In this document: piece after piece, positions 17,359 through 26,661 of the stretch
Position numbering within the stretch: the first letter of the stretch is position 1
Layout of the letters: every line of letters begins with the position of its first letter
Assembly: GCA_965222895.1 (NCBI GenBank)
Contig: CBDCVB010000001.1
Location: 62,001-126,000, forward strand
Length of the DNA stretch: 64,000 nucleotides
Origin: Bin87 sp965222895
GTDB lineage: Bacteria > Chloroflexota > Dehalococcoidia > Lucifugimonadales > UBA3495
Direction of reading: 5' to 3'
Program-made: the position numbers and the translations under genes
Notes under the pieces: model-generated
The model's database searches: none
What the model was told of the DNA's origin: nothing
The model's input: the letters and a program-made list of their open reading frames with translations, nothing else

Positions 17359-20300
17359 CTAGGCCGGCGAACTGTCCAAGGTGTCGAGGGGCTCCGCAGC
17401 AGGATTGGAGCGCCGGCCAACCGTTCGGCTGATCCGGCTCACCAGATTGGGTATGGAATCGTGCATCAACATGTAGGTTACTGGCACGGCCACCAGTGTC
17501 AGGAAGGTTGAGCTGATGAGACCGCCGATTACTACAGTAGCCAATTCGGCGCCCACGAAACCGCTGGTGTCGCTGAACGCCAGTGGGAATAGCGCGAAGA
17601 TAGTGGTAATGGCAGTCATCAGGATGGGTCGCAGGCGCGTGCGTCCGGCGAGGATGATCGCTTCAAGCGTTTCGCGGCCCTCATCGCGCAGCTGGTTGAC
17701 GAAGGTTATCAGGACGATGGCGTTGGTAACTACAATTCCAATCAGAAAGAGGAATCCCATCAACGACGGCAGGCTCAACGCCCGCCCGGTAACCGTCAGC
17801 GCCACCAACGCTCCGACCACCGCCAGCGGCATGCTCAGCACCACGATGAATGGGTCGCGCAGGGAGCCCAGGGTGGCGACCATCACGAGGTAAACCAGTG
17901 AAACGCCAATCAGCATCGCCAGGTACACGTTGGCGAATTGATCCGCAATGTCGCTGGCGAATCCACCCTGCTCAACGTTGACTCCCGGCGGTAAATCCAT
18001 TTCCGTAATTATCCGGTCGACGTTGGAACTGATCGCCTGCGTGTCTTGACCTTCAAAGTCCCCGGTGATGGTAACGGAACGGTCGCCGTCGTAGTGGGTT
18101 ACCAGGGAAGGACCGACTGTCGTCTTGACGTCGCTGATTGCGCCCAGCGGGACGGTGCCCAACGGCCCGCCGATGGCAAGGTTCTGCAACTCGGCCACCT
18201 CGTTGAGGCTGTCATCGCGGCCGCGAATGACCAGGTCATAATTTTCTCCCATCAGGTTCACTTCATCCACTTCGGTTCCGTAGGTCCAGGTTCGTACCTG
18301 GAGGGCTACAGACTGGGAGCTGAGCCCGTACCGGCCGGCTTCCGACATGTCAACCTCGAAGGTCAACTCCTCCTTGGCATCGCTGATATTGGTTTTAAGG
18401 TTAACGATGCCGTCCAACGGCTCCAGCTGGTTCATCAAGGCGTGCGCCGTGGATTGAACGTCGGCAAAGGTGGCGCCGGTTACTGCTATTTCCAGGCCAG
18501 CTTGAGGAGGGCCGGACTCGTCGATATACAGCTGAAATGTAGCATCATCCTTCTGCGGTAAAGCGGCTCGCATTTCGTCGCCGAAATCGTCGGGTACCTG
18601 ATCAGACAGGGCAATGAAGAAGCCGGCGACGTCAAATCCGGTTTCGCCCAGGCTGGGTCCGAAATCTTCGCTGGTTGCACCGAGGGTTACCTGATAAGCG
18701 GTGATGTACCCCTCGGCGGCATATCGTTCCAGTATGGATTCGACCTCGCGCACTTCCCGGAACATGGCCGCGGCGTCGGTGTTCTCCGGCATGGTGATGT
18801 CGATTCGCATCGATTCCGGCGCGCCGGTGGAGAATAGCGTGATGGGCAGCACCATCAACAGCGGGATGCTGGCCGCCACGACGCCGATACAACCCAACAC
18901 GGTGAGGATGCGATGCCGCAACGCCCAGGTGAGTATCGGAGTGTAGCCGCGCTGTAGCCAGGTGTCGGCGGTTGCGGATTCGACTTCGCCGGCCATGTCG
19001 CCCTGGCGCAGCAACATCGAACCCAGAACAGGCACCGCGGTCAGTGCGATGAAGGTTGATGCCAACAGGGACGTACACACGGTTTGCGCGAAGGGCAGGA
19101 AGAACTCGCCGACGATGCCGGGAATAAACGCCAGGGGCAGGAACACCGCTACCGTGGTCAGTGTTGACGCTAAAATGGCGGCGCCGACCTCACGGGCGCC
19201 TCTGACCGCCGCGGTACTCCGTGGCTCGCCGGCCTGCACGTGTCGGTAAGTGTTTTCGAGCACAACGATGCTGTCGTCCACGATGCGGCCTACGGCAATG
19301 GCCAGCCCGGCGAGACTCATAAAATTCAGCGCCCAGTCGAAAATCGCCATCACCAGCACGGTCATCAAGATGCTGAGCGGTATGGAGATGGCGATGATCA
19401 GGGTTGGCCGCAGCGTGTTAAGCGCACCATGCAGCGCGGTGGGTCGGAGTTGGAGCAGAAACAGGAAGATGGCGACGACGGCAATCACGAAGCCTTGACC
19501 GCCCTGTTGGACTACGTTGGTCAACTGTTCCTGCAACTCGGGACCAGAGTTGTAAAGTAATTCCACCCGCACGTCTTCGGGAAGCGCCAGTCCGTCGACG
19601 ACTTCAAGCAATTGCTGGGTCAGCTCGATGGTGTTGCCTTCCGGTTCTCGCAACACGGCCAACGACACGCTGGGTTGCCCGTTGGTGCGAGAGATGGTTT
19701 CGGCGGCCGGCGTATCAATAACGACTTCGGCTACGTGCGAAAGCAGGATGGGCGTTGCATCGCCGGGTTCGCCGGGTTGCTGGGCCGCAGATGGAGCGAC
19801 GCTGTAACCCACCGGCACGTTCCCAATGGACTGTAGATCGCCATAACCGTGGAAGGTGCGTATGACGGTCGAATTGCCGTCGCGATTCAGTTCGCCACCG
19901 CTGATGTCAATGGCGTTGGCGCGAACGGAATTGATCACGTCGTCGATATTGAGACCATACTCTTCGAGCAGGTCGGGATCGACGACCACGGAAACCCTTT
20001 CTGAAATGCCGCCCTGAACATCAATCTGGTAGACGCCATCCACCGCTTCCAGTTGGGGCAGTATCTGGTTGTCGATGACCCGTTGCAGGGATGGAATATC
20101 GCGTTCCCCGCTAACGCTCAACCACATTACGGGGAATATGTCAGAGGTCAGGCGGACGACGATTGGATCCAATGCGTCCTCTGGCAAATTCAGTGCGCCG
20201 ACGTTGGTCCTGATGTTGTCTTCAGCGGCTTCAACGTCCGCACCGGCGGAAAAGTTGGCCGTAACCGCCGAAACGCTGGATGTGGATATTGAGGTGATAT

Positions 20301-20538
20301 TCTCCAGGTCGGCCATGCCGGCAATGGAGTCTTCGATTTTGCTGGTAACTTCCGTGGCGACGGTGGTTGGGTCTCCCTGCTGGTAGGGAGTAACCACGTA
20401 AACGATCGCAAAGCTGATTTCGGGGAATAGTTCCTGATGCAAGCTGTCGTAGGAATATAACCCCATGCCGACCAGCAACATCATTACCATCACGGTGACC
20501 GGCTTACGGCGCAGTGCGAGCGTAGTCAGAAACGTCAA
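17359..20538 (-). CDS. RND multidrug efflux pump (HAE1 family)
   Basis: 1059 residues from a TTG at 20538 with GGGGGAG just upstream. Twelve membrane segments and two large extracytoplasmic loops, duplicated as usual. TM1 is followed by QELFPEISF, TM4 carries Asp421-Asp422 (VGRIVDDSIVVLEN) for proton relay, and TM10 has GIVVTNAIVLITFVNQLR. The pump is first in an operon with a second RND gene and one adaptor, an arrangement reminiscent of MdtABC, where two RND proteins form a mixed trimer. The leader contains two hairpins (20566-20588 and 20631-20657). Substrate unknown; likely lipophilic toxins. Confidence 0.92.
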   Translation of the reverse strand: MTFLTTLALRRKPVTVMVMMLLVGMGLYSYDSLHQELFPEISFAIVYVVTPYQQGDPTTVATEVTSKIEDSIAGMADLENITSISTSSVSAVTANFSAGADVEAAEDNIRTNVGALNLPEDALDPIVVRLTSDIFPVMWLSVSGERDIPSLQRVIDNQILPQLEAVDGVYQIDVQGGISERVSVVVDPDLLEEYGLNIDDVINSVRANAIDISGGELNRDGNSTVIRTFHGYGDLQSIGNVPVGYSVAPSAAQQPGEPGDATPILLSHVAEVVIDTPAAETISRTNGQPSVSLAVLREPEGNTIELTQQLLEVVDGLALPEDVRVELLYNSGPELQEQLTNVVQQGGQGFVIAVVAIFLFLLQLRPTALHGALNTLRPTLIIAISIPLSILMTVLVMAIFDWALNFMSLAGLAIAVGRIVDDSIVVLENTYRHVQAGEPRSTAAVRGAREVGAAILASTLTTVAVFLPLAFIPGIVGEFFLPFAQTVCTSLLASTFIALTAVPVLGSMLLRQGDMAGEVESATADTWLQRGYTPILTWALRHRILTVLGCIGVVAASIPLLMVLPITLFSTGAPESMRIDITMPENTDAAAMFREVREVESILERYAAEGYITAYQVTLGATSEDFGPSLGETGFDVAGFFIALSDQVPDDFGDEMRAALPQKDDATFQLYIDESGPPQAGLEIAVTGATFADVQSTAHALMNQLEPLDGIVNLKTNISDAKEELTFEVDMSEAGRYGLSSQSVALQVRTWTYGTEVDEVNLMGENYDLVIRGRDDSLNEVAELQNLAIGGPLGTVPLGAISDVKTTVGPSLVTHYDGDRSVTITGDFEGQDTQAISSNVDRIITEMDLPPGVNVEQGGFASDIADQFANVYLAMLIGVSLVYLVMVATLGSLRDPFIVVLSMPLAVVGALVALTVTGRALSLPSLMGFLFLIGIVVTNAIVLITFVNQLRDEGRETLEAIILAGRTRLRPILMTAITTIFALFPLAFSDTSGFVGAELATVVIGGLISSTFLTLVAVPVTYMLMHDSIPNLVSRISRTVGRRSNPAAEPLDTLDSSPA

Positions 20539-20565
20539 AATCTCCCCCGCCAGACTGATGCAAAA

Positions 20566-20588
20566 GCCGCTAACCGAATGCTAGCGGC
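20566..20588 (-). terminator. Terminator-like hairpin in the RND leader
   Basis: On the minus strand, GCCGCTA and TAGCGGC pair over a 9-base loop and are followed by TTTTGC. It lies 28 bases before the pump start, downstream of where its promoter must be, so it could act as a leader attenuator. The T run is short. Confidence 0.4.
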
Positions 20589-20630
20589 CTGAATTGCCCT
20601 CTGCTGTGATGTCGAATTAATCATACCAGA

Positions 20631-20657
20631 CGGAACCCGCTGCGCCTGCGGGTTCCG
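20631..20657. promoter_or_regulatory. Perfect 10-bp-stem hairpin in the RND/LLM intergenic region
   Basis: CGGAACCCGC (20631-20640) and GCGGGTTCCG (20648-20657) are exact complements around a 7-base loop. There is no T tract. It may be an operator or part of the RND leader structure. Confidence 0.45.
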
Positions 20658-20697
20658 GTCAATCGCCGGTCGTACTAGCCTCAAGGTATCCGCCAAT

Positions 20698-20734
20698 TGC
20701 AAAGAAAATGTGAAGCTGCAAAGGAAATGTAAAG
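20698..20734. repeat. 18-bp direct repeats between the RND and LLM genes
   Basis: TGCAAAGAAAATGTGAAG (20698-20715) and TGCAAAGGAAATGTAAAG (20717-20734) match at 16 of 18 positions and recur every 19 bases, near two helical turns. They precede a TACACT -10-like box (20752-20757) for the LLM gene. Direct repeats of this spacing are typical of OmpR/PhoB-type regulator sites; that reading is inferred. Confidence 0.55.
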
Positions 20735-20785
20735 TGTCGCCTGCCATGTAGTACACTGCCTACCAATTTGTTTGAGGAGTTCCAG

Positions 20786-21834
20786 ATGGATTTTGCCCTG
20801 TTTTCACATATTCCGTGGCCGGAGGAACACGCGCCGAAACGCCTGTATTCTGATCTCACCGAACAGGCGATCATCGGCGAAGAGCTTGGTTTCAAAGCGA
20901 TCTGGCTGGCCGAGCATCACTTTACCCGCTATGGGTTGGGCGCCTCGTCGCTGGTCATCGCGAGCAACATTGCGGCGCGTACTAATCACATCCGCCTCGG
21001 CACCGCAGTGCTCATCCCGCCGTTGCATCATCCGGTGCGGTTGGCCGAGGACACGGCGACGCTGGACGTGCTCAGCGACGGTCGCCTGGACGTCGGGTTT
21101 GGAAGGGGAGCCGCGGCATCCGAATACGTGAACTTTGGGGTTGACCACGCGGAGAGTCAGGCACGTTACCGGGAAACCATCGAGATGGTGGAGTCGCTTT
21201 GGACCACACCCGATTATTCTTTTGAGGGCGACTACTACACTGCCCAACACCTGAACCTGGTGCCCACGCCTTTGCAGCGACCGCATCCGCCGGTGTACGT
21301 GGCGGCCACGCGCAGCGTCGAATCGTTGGAATTCGTTGCTACCACCGGGCGCAGACTGATTGTCGGAGTGGTGCTGAATACTGGGGAGGCGATTGAATTG
21401 CTGAAGCGTTTCCTTGATATGGCGCAGCAGTCCGGCAGTCCGGTTACGGCTGCCGAAGTACCCTTTTCCGGTATTTTTACGTTGCGGAAACCGAGGACGA
21501 GGCGCACCGGGATGCGCGTGATGCGCTCAACTGGACCCTGGACGTCAATACCTGGCGCACCGAATTTCCGGTGGGCAGCGAGGTTTACCAACGGCTGGAC
21601 GAATACCGGCGAACTCGTACCAAGTTCCCGCCGACCTACGAATTCTTGGCTGAAAATCGGGCGTTCATCGGCAGCCCTGACCAATGCGCCGAGCAAATCC
21701 AGGCGCTTTATGATGCGGGGGTGCGCTACTTCGGCTGCAATTTCGCCTTCGGCGGCCTCCCCCACGAAAAGCAGGTGAAGTCCATGGAGCTATTTGCCCG
21801 CGAAGTGATGCCGCGCTTCCCGGCCGACGGCTAG
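20786..21834 (+). pseudogene. LLM-class flavin-dependent oxidoreductase, frameshifted
   Basis: Starts at the ATG at 20786 (GAGGAG upstream). The first 228 or so residues are a normal luciferase-like monooxygenase: DFALFSHIPWPEE, IWLAEHHFTRYG, IRLGTAVLIPPLHHPVRLAED and GRLDVGFGRGA. At 21468-21469 one C appears to be missing. Restoring it continues FSRYFYVAETEDEAHRD and reads to the stop at 21834 (FIGSPDQCAEQI, GCNFAFGGLP), giving 349 residues, a typical length. The family uses reduced FMN or F420 on varied substrates. It is divergent from the RND operon. The rest of the coding sequence is clean, so the break may be recent or an assembly error. Confidence 0.85.
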
Positions 21835-21882
21835 CCCGAGGTACCCGCAATGCCGACGCACTCGCTAGCCCGAGATAACGGT

Positions 21883-23388
21883 TTAGTTGTCTCCCGGGGC
21901 GCTGACCGGGGCGTCTTGACGTTCCACGATTGGGTCTAGAGGAGTTGTCTTACGAGTACCCAGCGCTCGGATCAACGAGATGACCGCCCCCAAGGTTAGG
22001 ACGCAACCCATCAGCAGGAACGCCCAACGGAGTCCCGCGACGAACGCCGTGGCAACGCTGGGGTTTACGGCGTCCAGTTTCGGCTCCACTCCGTAAGTGG
22101 CCATAGTCAACACAACGACGGTGGTGGCGACGGCCACGCTGACCACGTTGGCCGAATTGCGGACCAGTTGCGTCAGGGCGGACACGACACCGTAGCGGCT
22201 GCGGTCCACCACGCTTATGATGCTGCTGCTATTGGGGGTGTTGAACAACCCGGTGCCACAGCTTTGCATCATCATCGTGCCGATTATCAACCAAACCGGC
22301 GATCGTTCGGTCAGTGCGAACGCCAGCACGAACGAGCCCGCGGCGGTCAACGATATGCCACCGATGGTAAATGCCTGCCAGCCAAATCGGTCTGATAACC
22401 GTCCCGTCAGTGGGCCGAGCACCACCATGCACAGCGCGGCTGGAATCATCATCAGTCCGACCTGCTCCGGCGAGTAGGACAACACCCTTTGCAGGTAGAA
22501 GGGCATCATAAATCGCGCCGACGATGTGCCAAAAAACGCTATCCAACCGGCGGCAATACCCATCCCAAAAATGCGGTTGGCGAATAACCGGAGCTCAAGC
22601 ATAGGAGATGCGAACCTCAGTTCCCACCAAATGAACGCGGCGGTCATCACCACAACCGCCAGACCGCCGCCGACTACCACCGGAGAAGTCCAGCCGAACC
22701 CGTTGCCGTTGCCGACCACCAGCAGCATAACCAGCAGGATTACGCCGGACAGGCCGGCGCCAATCCAGTCGAATCCGCCGCGCTGACCACCCCGATTTTG
22801 TCCGGCATTGGGTGCTCGTTCCAGCAGCAGCCAGGCGAAGATGAGCACGATGATTCCGGTGGGCACGTTGACGAAAAACACCCACTGCCAACCCAGCCAG
22901 GCGACCAGGAATCCACCCAGGGCCGGCCCGGCGACGGCGCCCAGACCAACCACGCTGAGGTGCGAGCCCAAAGCCTTGCCGCGTTCGGAGTCGGGGAATG
23001 CGGCGATGAACATTCCCATGCCGCAGCCCTGCACCATGCCGGATCCGATACCTTGCACCACGCGAAAACCGATCAGGATTCCCAGATCGGGGGCAAACGT
23101 GGCTCCCAACGAACCCACCACGAATATGCCGGTGCCGGCGACGTAAACCCGGCGCCGACCAATCACGTCGCCCAAACGGCCCATCGGTAACAGCAGTACG
23201 CTGATAGTCAGGGCGTATGCGATGACCACCCACTGAACCGACGACAGGTTGGCGTTCAGGTGCGATTCAATCTGGGGCAACGCGATCAGGACGCTGCCGT
23301 GGTCAATTACCGAGAAGAAAGTGCCGGTGGCTACGATGCAGAAGACCCACCACCTATAGTTCCGGCTGTTGGTGATACGTTGGATCAA
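21883..23388 (-). CDS. MFS multidrug exporter, DHA2 / EmrB-QacA type
   Basis: 501 residues with about 14 hydrophobic segments and the motifs GRLGDVIGRRRVYVAG (motif A), GFRVVQGIGSGM and GPALGGFLVAWLGWQWVFF (motif C). It is a clear paralogue of the exporter at 8721-10199 and shares its VIDHGSVLIALP opening. Located in the inner membrane, it would swap protons for amphipathic drugs. It ends facing the LLM gene and is the last of three MFS genes on this strand, with 137 bases separating it from the next one. Confidence 0.88.
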   Translation of the reverse strand: MIQRITNSRNYRWWVFCIVATGTFFSVIDHGSVLIALPQIESHLNANLSSVQWVVIAYALTISVLLLPMGRLGDVIGRRRVYVAGTGIFVVGSLGATFAPDLGILIGFRVVQGIGSGMVQGCGMGMFIAAFPDSERGKALGSHLSVVGLGAVAGPALGGFLVAWLGWQWVFFVNVPTGIIVLIFAWLLLERAPNAGQNRGGQRGGFDWIGAGLSGVILLVMLLVVGNGNGFGWTSPVVVGGGLAVVVMTAAFIWWELRFASPMLELRLFANRIFGMGIAAGWIAFFGTSSARFMMPFYLQRVLSYSPEQVGLMMIPAALCMVVLGPLTGRLSDRFGWQAFTIGGISLTAAGSFVLAFALTERSPVWLIIGTMMMQSCGTGLFNTPNSSSIISVVDRSRYGVVSALTQLVRNSANVVSVAVATTVVVLTMATYGVEPKLDAVNPSVATAFVAGLRWAFLLMGCVLTLGAVISLIRALGTRKTTPLDPIVERQDAPVSAPGDN

Positions 23389-23525
23389 GTTGAAACCCGT
23401 CTGAAGTTACGGTCGTGCCGGCGATTATTGCCTCAGCCGTTTAATGATACTCCGTTACCCTGCCTATGCAAGAGAAAATGCAGCCAGTCGGGTTGAGAAG
23501 ACGGCATCCTCACGGGCGGGTGTTA

Positions 23526-24752
23526 TCAGGGCACGCGCCGGACCAGATGGAGGGTAGCGGTGCAAATCAGGGCCAGGGTCAGCCCCAGCGCGCCAACTAT
23601 CGCAATCGCCGTTACCGGAGAAGTGGCATCCGACAGCAGCCCCACGGCCAGGCTAGCCACTACCAGAAAGCCGCGATCAAAACTTTGCAAACTCGTCAAC
23701 CTGCCACGCAGGTTGTCCGGGGCGAGGGTCTGTATGAGAGTGCCTCGAGTGGTACGGAAAACCGCCTGGCTGAAAGCCATTGCCGCGATGACGATGAAGG
23801 CCAACGCCATCCAATGGGAATAGGCGAATATCAACAGGCAGATGGAACTCGCCACCGCCGCGCCCAGCACCACTTTTCCTTTCGTGAAAACGAAACCGAA
23901 GGATGCCATGAATAACGCGGCCAAAAAACCGCCGACGCCGGTCACCGCCAGTAGATACCCCCCGACATCAGCGTTGCGCTTTAGCACGTCGGTAGTGAAC
24001 ACCGGGAAAAGAAACCAGGCCGGATGGAGGATGATGTTTGGTATCACCGACAGAATCATCAACTGGAACAGTACGCGCTCGCCCTTCCAGATGTAACGCA
24101 ACCCCTCAACCATGTTGGAGACGAGAGATCCCCTGGCCCTGGCGGCGCCGGGCAGGAAATAGGGTGTTTTCAGGAACAGGATCATCATTACGTTGGCGAG
24201 ATACAGGCCGGCTTCGATGGTGAAGTTCCAGAAATAACCCAGGGTGAAAATCAGAATGCCGCCGATAAATGGGCCCAATATTCTGGTTCCGGTAATCGTC
24301 ATTACGTTGGCGGCCAGAGCATTGCCGAGCATTTCGCGAGGTACTGTGCCCGCAATCAGGGACTGACGCATCGGCTGCGTCATGGAATGGCAGGTGCCCG
24401 CCAGGATGACGTACACATACGCGTGCCAGACTGCCACCCGTTCCGAAAGCACCAGCAGGGCGAAGGAAAAGGCCAACGCCGCCATCACAATTTGTAGAGC
24501 GATGACCAGCTTGCGACGGTCGAATCGGTCGCTCAGCACACCACCCCAAGGGCCGAAGACCAGACCGGGCAAGGTGTTGATGCCACCTACTGTCACCACC
24601 AGCAGCCCGGCAACGCTGGAACCTTCAGACAGTTCGCGCACCAGCCAGCCCACGCTCAGCAGTTGCAGCCACTGAGCATTGTTGGCGAAGAAATTGCCGA
24701 TCCAGAGCAGGCGGTAATTCTTGTATCCTAACCATGCGTCCAGCGTATGCAA
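23526..24752 (-). CDS. MFS exporter (MFS_3 / EntS-like)
   Basis: 408 residues when started at the TTG at 24752. It shows about 12 membrane segments and GGVLSDRFDRRKLVIALQ (motif A). It is a paralogue of the next gene upstream (shared LHTLDAWL.Y...LLW and QWLQLLS.GWLV). The TTG has no ribosome site nearby. GGAGG is present 30-40 bases upstream with in-frame ATT (24779) and ATC (24782) at ideal spacing, which would add RVPSIPR, matching the paralogue N-terminus (LPR). A non-AUG start is therefore possible. Export substrate unknown. Confidence 0.8.
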   Translation of the reverse strand: MHTLDAWLGYKNYRLLWIGNFFANNAQWLQLLSVGWLVRELSEGSSVAGLLVVTVGGINTLPGLVFGPWGGVLSDRFDRRKLVIALQIVMAALAFSFALLVLSERVAVWHAYVYVILAGTCHSMTQPMRQSLIAGTVPREMLGNALAANVMTITGTRILGPFIGGILIFTLGYFWNFTIEAGLYLANVMMILFLKTPYFLPGAARARGSLVSNMVEGLRYIWKGERVLFQLMILSVIPNIILHPAWFLFPVFTTDVLKRNADVGGYLLAVTGVGGFLAALFMASFGFVFTKGKVVLGAAVASSICLLIFAYSHWMALAFIVIAAMAFSQAVFRTTRGTLIQTLAPDNLRGRLTSLQSFDRGFLVVASLAVGLLSDATSPVTAIAIVGALGLTLALICTATLHLVRRVP

Positions 24753-24963
24753 ACGCGGAATTGAGGGGACGCGGAAAATGATGCTTCCTCCCGAGTTGCG
24801 CGGGCAGGTCGGCGAGGTTGCGCCGGCGCCGAACCAGTAGGCATTTTGCCCCGTGCCACCAAAACAGTCAATGCTGTTGAGCCGATGGTATCAACTACGC
24901 CGATACACTTACGCCGATATACCGCCGAGCGGGACGCTCACTCACTCGTGCCCCGAGCGGGTT

Positions 24964-26205
24964 CTAGAGCAAGGTGCGCACTCGCCGGAGCACGGCGACG
25001 CAAAGCATGGTCGCTGCCAACCCCAAGCCGCCCAGGGTGAGTATGGCGATAGATGCCGAAGTGGAGTCGGCCAGTATTCCGACCAGCACACTGATTCCGG
25101 TTAGGAATGCGCGCTCGTAGGCCAGCACGCTCATGGTACGGACGCGGAATCGGTCGGGCACTACGGTTAGCACCACGGTTCCCTGCGTGGTGCGAAAGTA
25201 GGCCTGAAACATCGACATCAGCGCCAGGAACACCAGGGCAGCCGGCAGCCACGATGAGAACGCAAATATCATCGTGCAGACGGAACTGATTGCCGCGGTG
25301 GCCAGCATGATGTAACCCTTGCGGAAGGGAAACCCGAAGGATGCGATGGCAAGGGTTGCAATCAGGCCGCCCACACCGGTAACCGACAACAGGTAGCCGC
25401 CCATATCGGCATCTGCCATCAATACTTGGGCAGTGAACAGTGGGAGCAGGAACCAAACCGGATGCAGTATCGTGTTGGGGACGACGGACAGCACCATGAT
25501 TTCCAAAATCTCGCGTTGATCTCTCCAGAGATTCATGATCCCGTCTCGGAAGTCGGCGAAGGGGGTGAATCGCCGCCGCCCGGCATCAGGCATATTCGAG
25601 CTATATGGCATCTTCATGGGTAGCAGCAGTAGAACAACGGCGAGGTAAAGCGTGCCCTCCAGCGCGAAGTTCCAGAAGAAACCCAGGTAGAAAATGAGCA
25701 AGCCGCCTACGAACGGCCCGAATATGCGTGTGCCCGTTACGGTGAACACGTTGATGGCGTAAGCGTTGACCACGGCCTCTCGCGGCACCACGTTGGAAAC
25801 CAGCACCTGCTGCATCGGTTGGGATATCGCCAGGCACGCGCCGGAAATGATTACGTAAGCATAGGCGTGCCAGGCACGGATGAAATCGCTGGCGACCAGC
25901 ACGGCGAAGGAGAATGCCAGCGCAGCGCTGAACGTCTGCACCGTCATGACCAGCTTGCGTCGGTTGAGTCGGTCGCCGAGCACGCCGGCGAGCGGGTTGA
26001 CCAACAGCATCGGCAAAGTGTTGATCGCGCCGACCGATACGACCAGCAAAGCGCCAATCACGGAACCCTCTGACAGGGATTTCACCAACCAGCCTATGCT
26101 AAGTAATTGCAACCACTGGGCGGTATTGCCGGCATAGTTCGCCAGCCAAAGCAGTCGGAAGTCCCGGTATGCCAGCCACGCATCCAGCGTGTGCAGGCGG
26201 GGCAA
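24964..26205 (-). CDS. MFS exporter (MFS_3 / EntS-like)
   Basis: 413 residues from a TTG at 26205 (LPRLHTLDAWLAYRD); the start is uncertain because no strong ribosome site is visible. It has about 12 hydrophobic segments and the motif A loop GVLGDRLNRRKLVMTVQ. It is the tandem paralogue of 23526-24752, separated by 211 bases, so the pair arose by duplication. Both show heavy Met/Phe/Trp content and lack the 14-segment pattern of the DHA2 exporters nearby. A role in efflux of toxic organics or a siderophore-like compound is inferred from family only. Confidence 0.8.
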   Translation of the reverse strand: MPRLHTLDAWLAYRDFRLLWLANYAGNTAQWLQLLSIGWLVKSLSEGSVIGALLVVSVGAINTLPMLLVNPLAGVLGDRLNRRKLVMTVQTFSAALAFSFAVLVASDFIRAWHAYAYVIISGACLAISQPMQQVLVSNVVPREAVVNAYAINVFTVTGTRIFGPFVGGLLIFYLGFFWNFALEGTLYLAVVLLLLPMKMPYSSNMPDAGRRRFTPFADFRDGIMNLWRDQREILEIMVLSVVPNTILHPVWFLLPLFTAQVLMADADMGGYLLSVTGVGGLIATLAIASFGFPFRKGYIMLATAAISSVCTMIFAFSSWLPAALVFLALMSMFQAYFRTTQGTVVLTVVPDRFRVRTMSVLAYERAFLTGISVLVGILADSTSASIAILTLGGLGLAATMLCVAVLRRVRTLL

Positions 26206-26344
26206 TCTTCGTGAGGAACGGATGGGCTCGGCCTTTGGGGAGTTAGTTGCGATGCAAGGTACGTAAGGCGCAACCTCTACGTAACGCCAGCCGCAACATA
26301 TTGGGACTGACGCCCGGATGTTGTCAACTCAAAAAACCACTCAC

Positions 26345-26478
26345 GCGTACCCAAATCTGTCATTGCGAGGAGCATAGCGACGTGGCAATCTCGATGCGGC
26401 TGAATACACGTCGGCGAACCGCCGTTGCTACGGCGACGAGATTGCCACGCTACGCTCGCAATGACAAAGTGGGTACGC
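26345..26478. repeat. MITE-like inverted repeat, 134 bp
   Basis: Ends GCGTACCC/GGGTACGC and inner arms (GTCATTGCGAG and CTCGCAATGAC, then GGCAATCTCG and CGAGATTGCC) make a near-continuous hairpin. The element is non-coding; in one frame it gives CHCEEHSDVAI and LPRYARNDK, a pseudo-peptide often mis-annotated in bacterial genomes carrying this repeat type. The rest of the 26206-26661 gap holds only the leader of the DUF1800 gene; no other gene is seen. Confidence 0.8.
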
Positions 26479-26661
26479 ATGAGGAAAAACCATGACTGAG
26501 ATTGATGCGTTCCCCGGCGAGGTCAGCCAACCGGTCCCACAACGGAATTTCCGAGGAATTTCCGAACGGGTTTCGATGTCCGCTATGATATGATTACGGC
26601 GCGCCGGTCGAGTGCAAACCCGGTTGGCGAAGTCGGTTGACAGTTGCAGGAGGTTGCCCGA

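Noticed and set aside
26247..26495. 82-residue open frame in the intergenic repeat
   Set aside because: It is the translation of the hairpin repeat (CHCEEHSDVAI type), not a gene.
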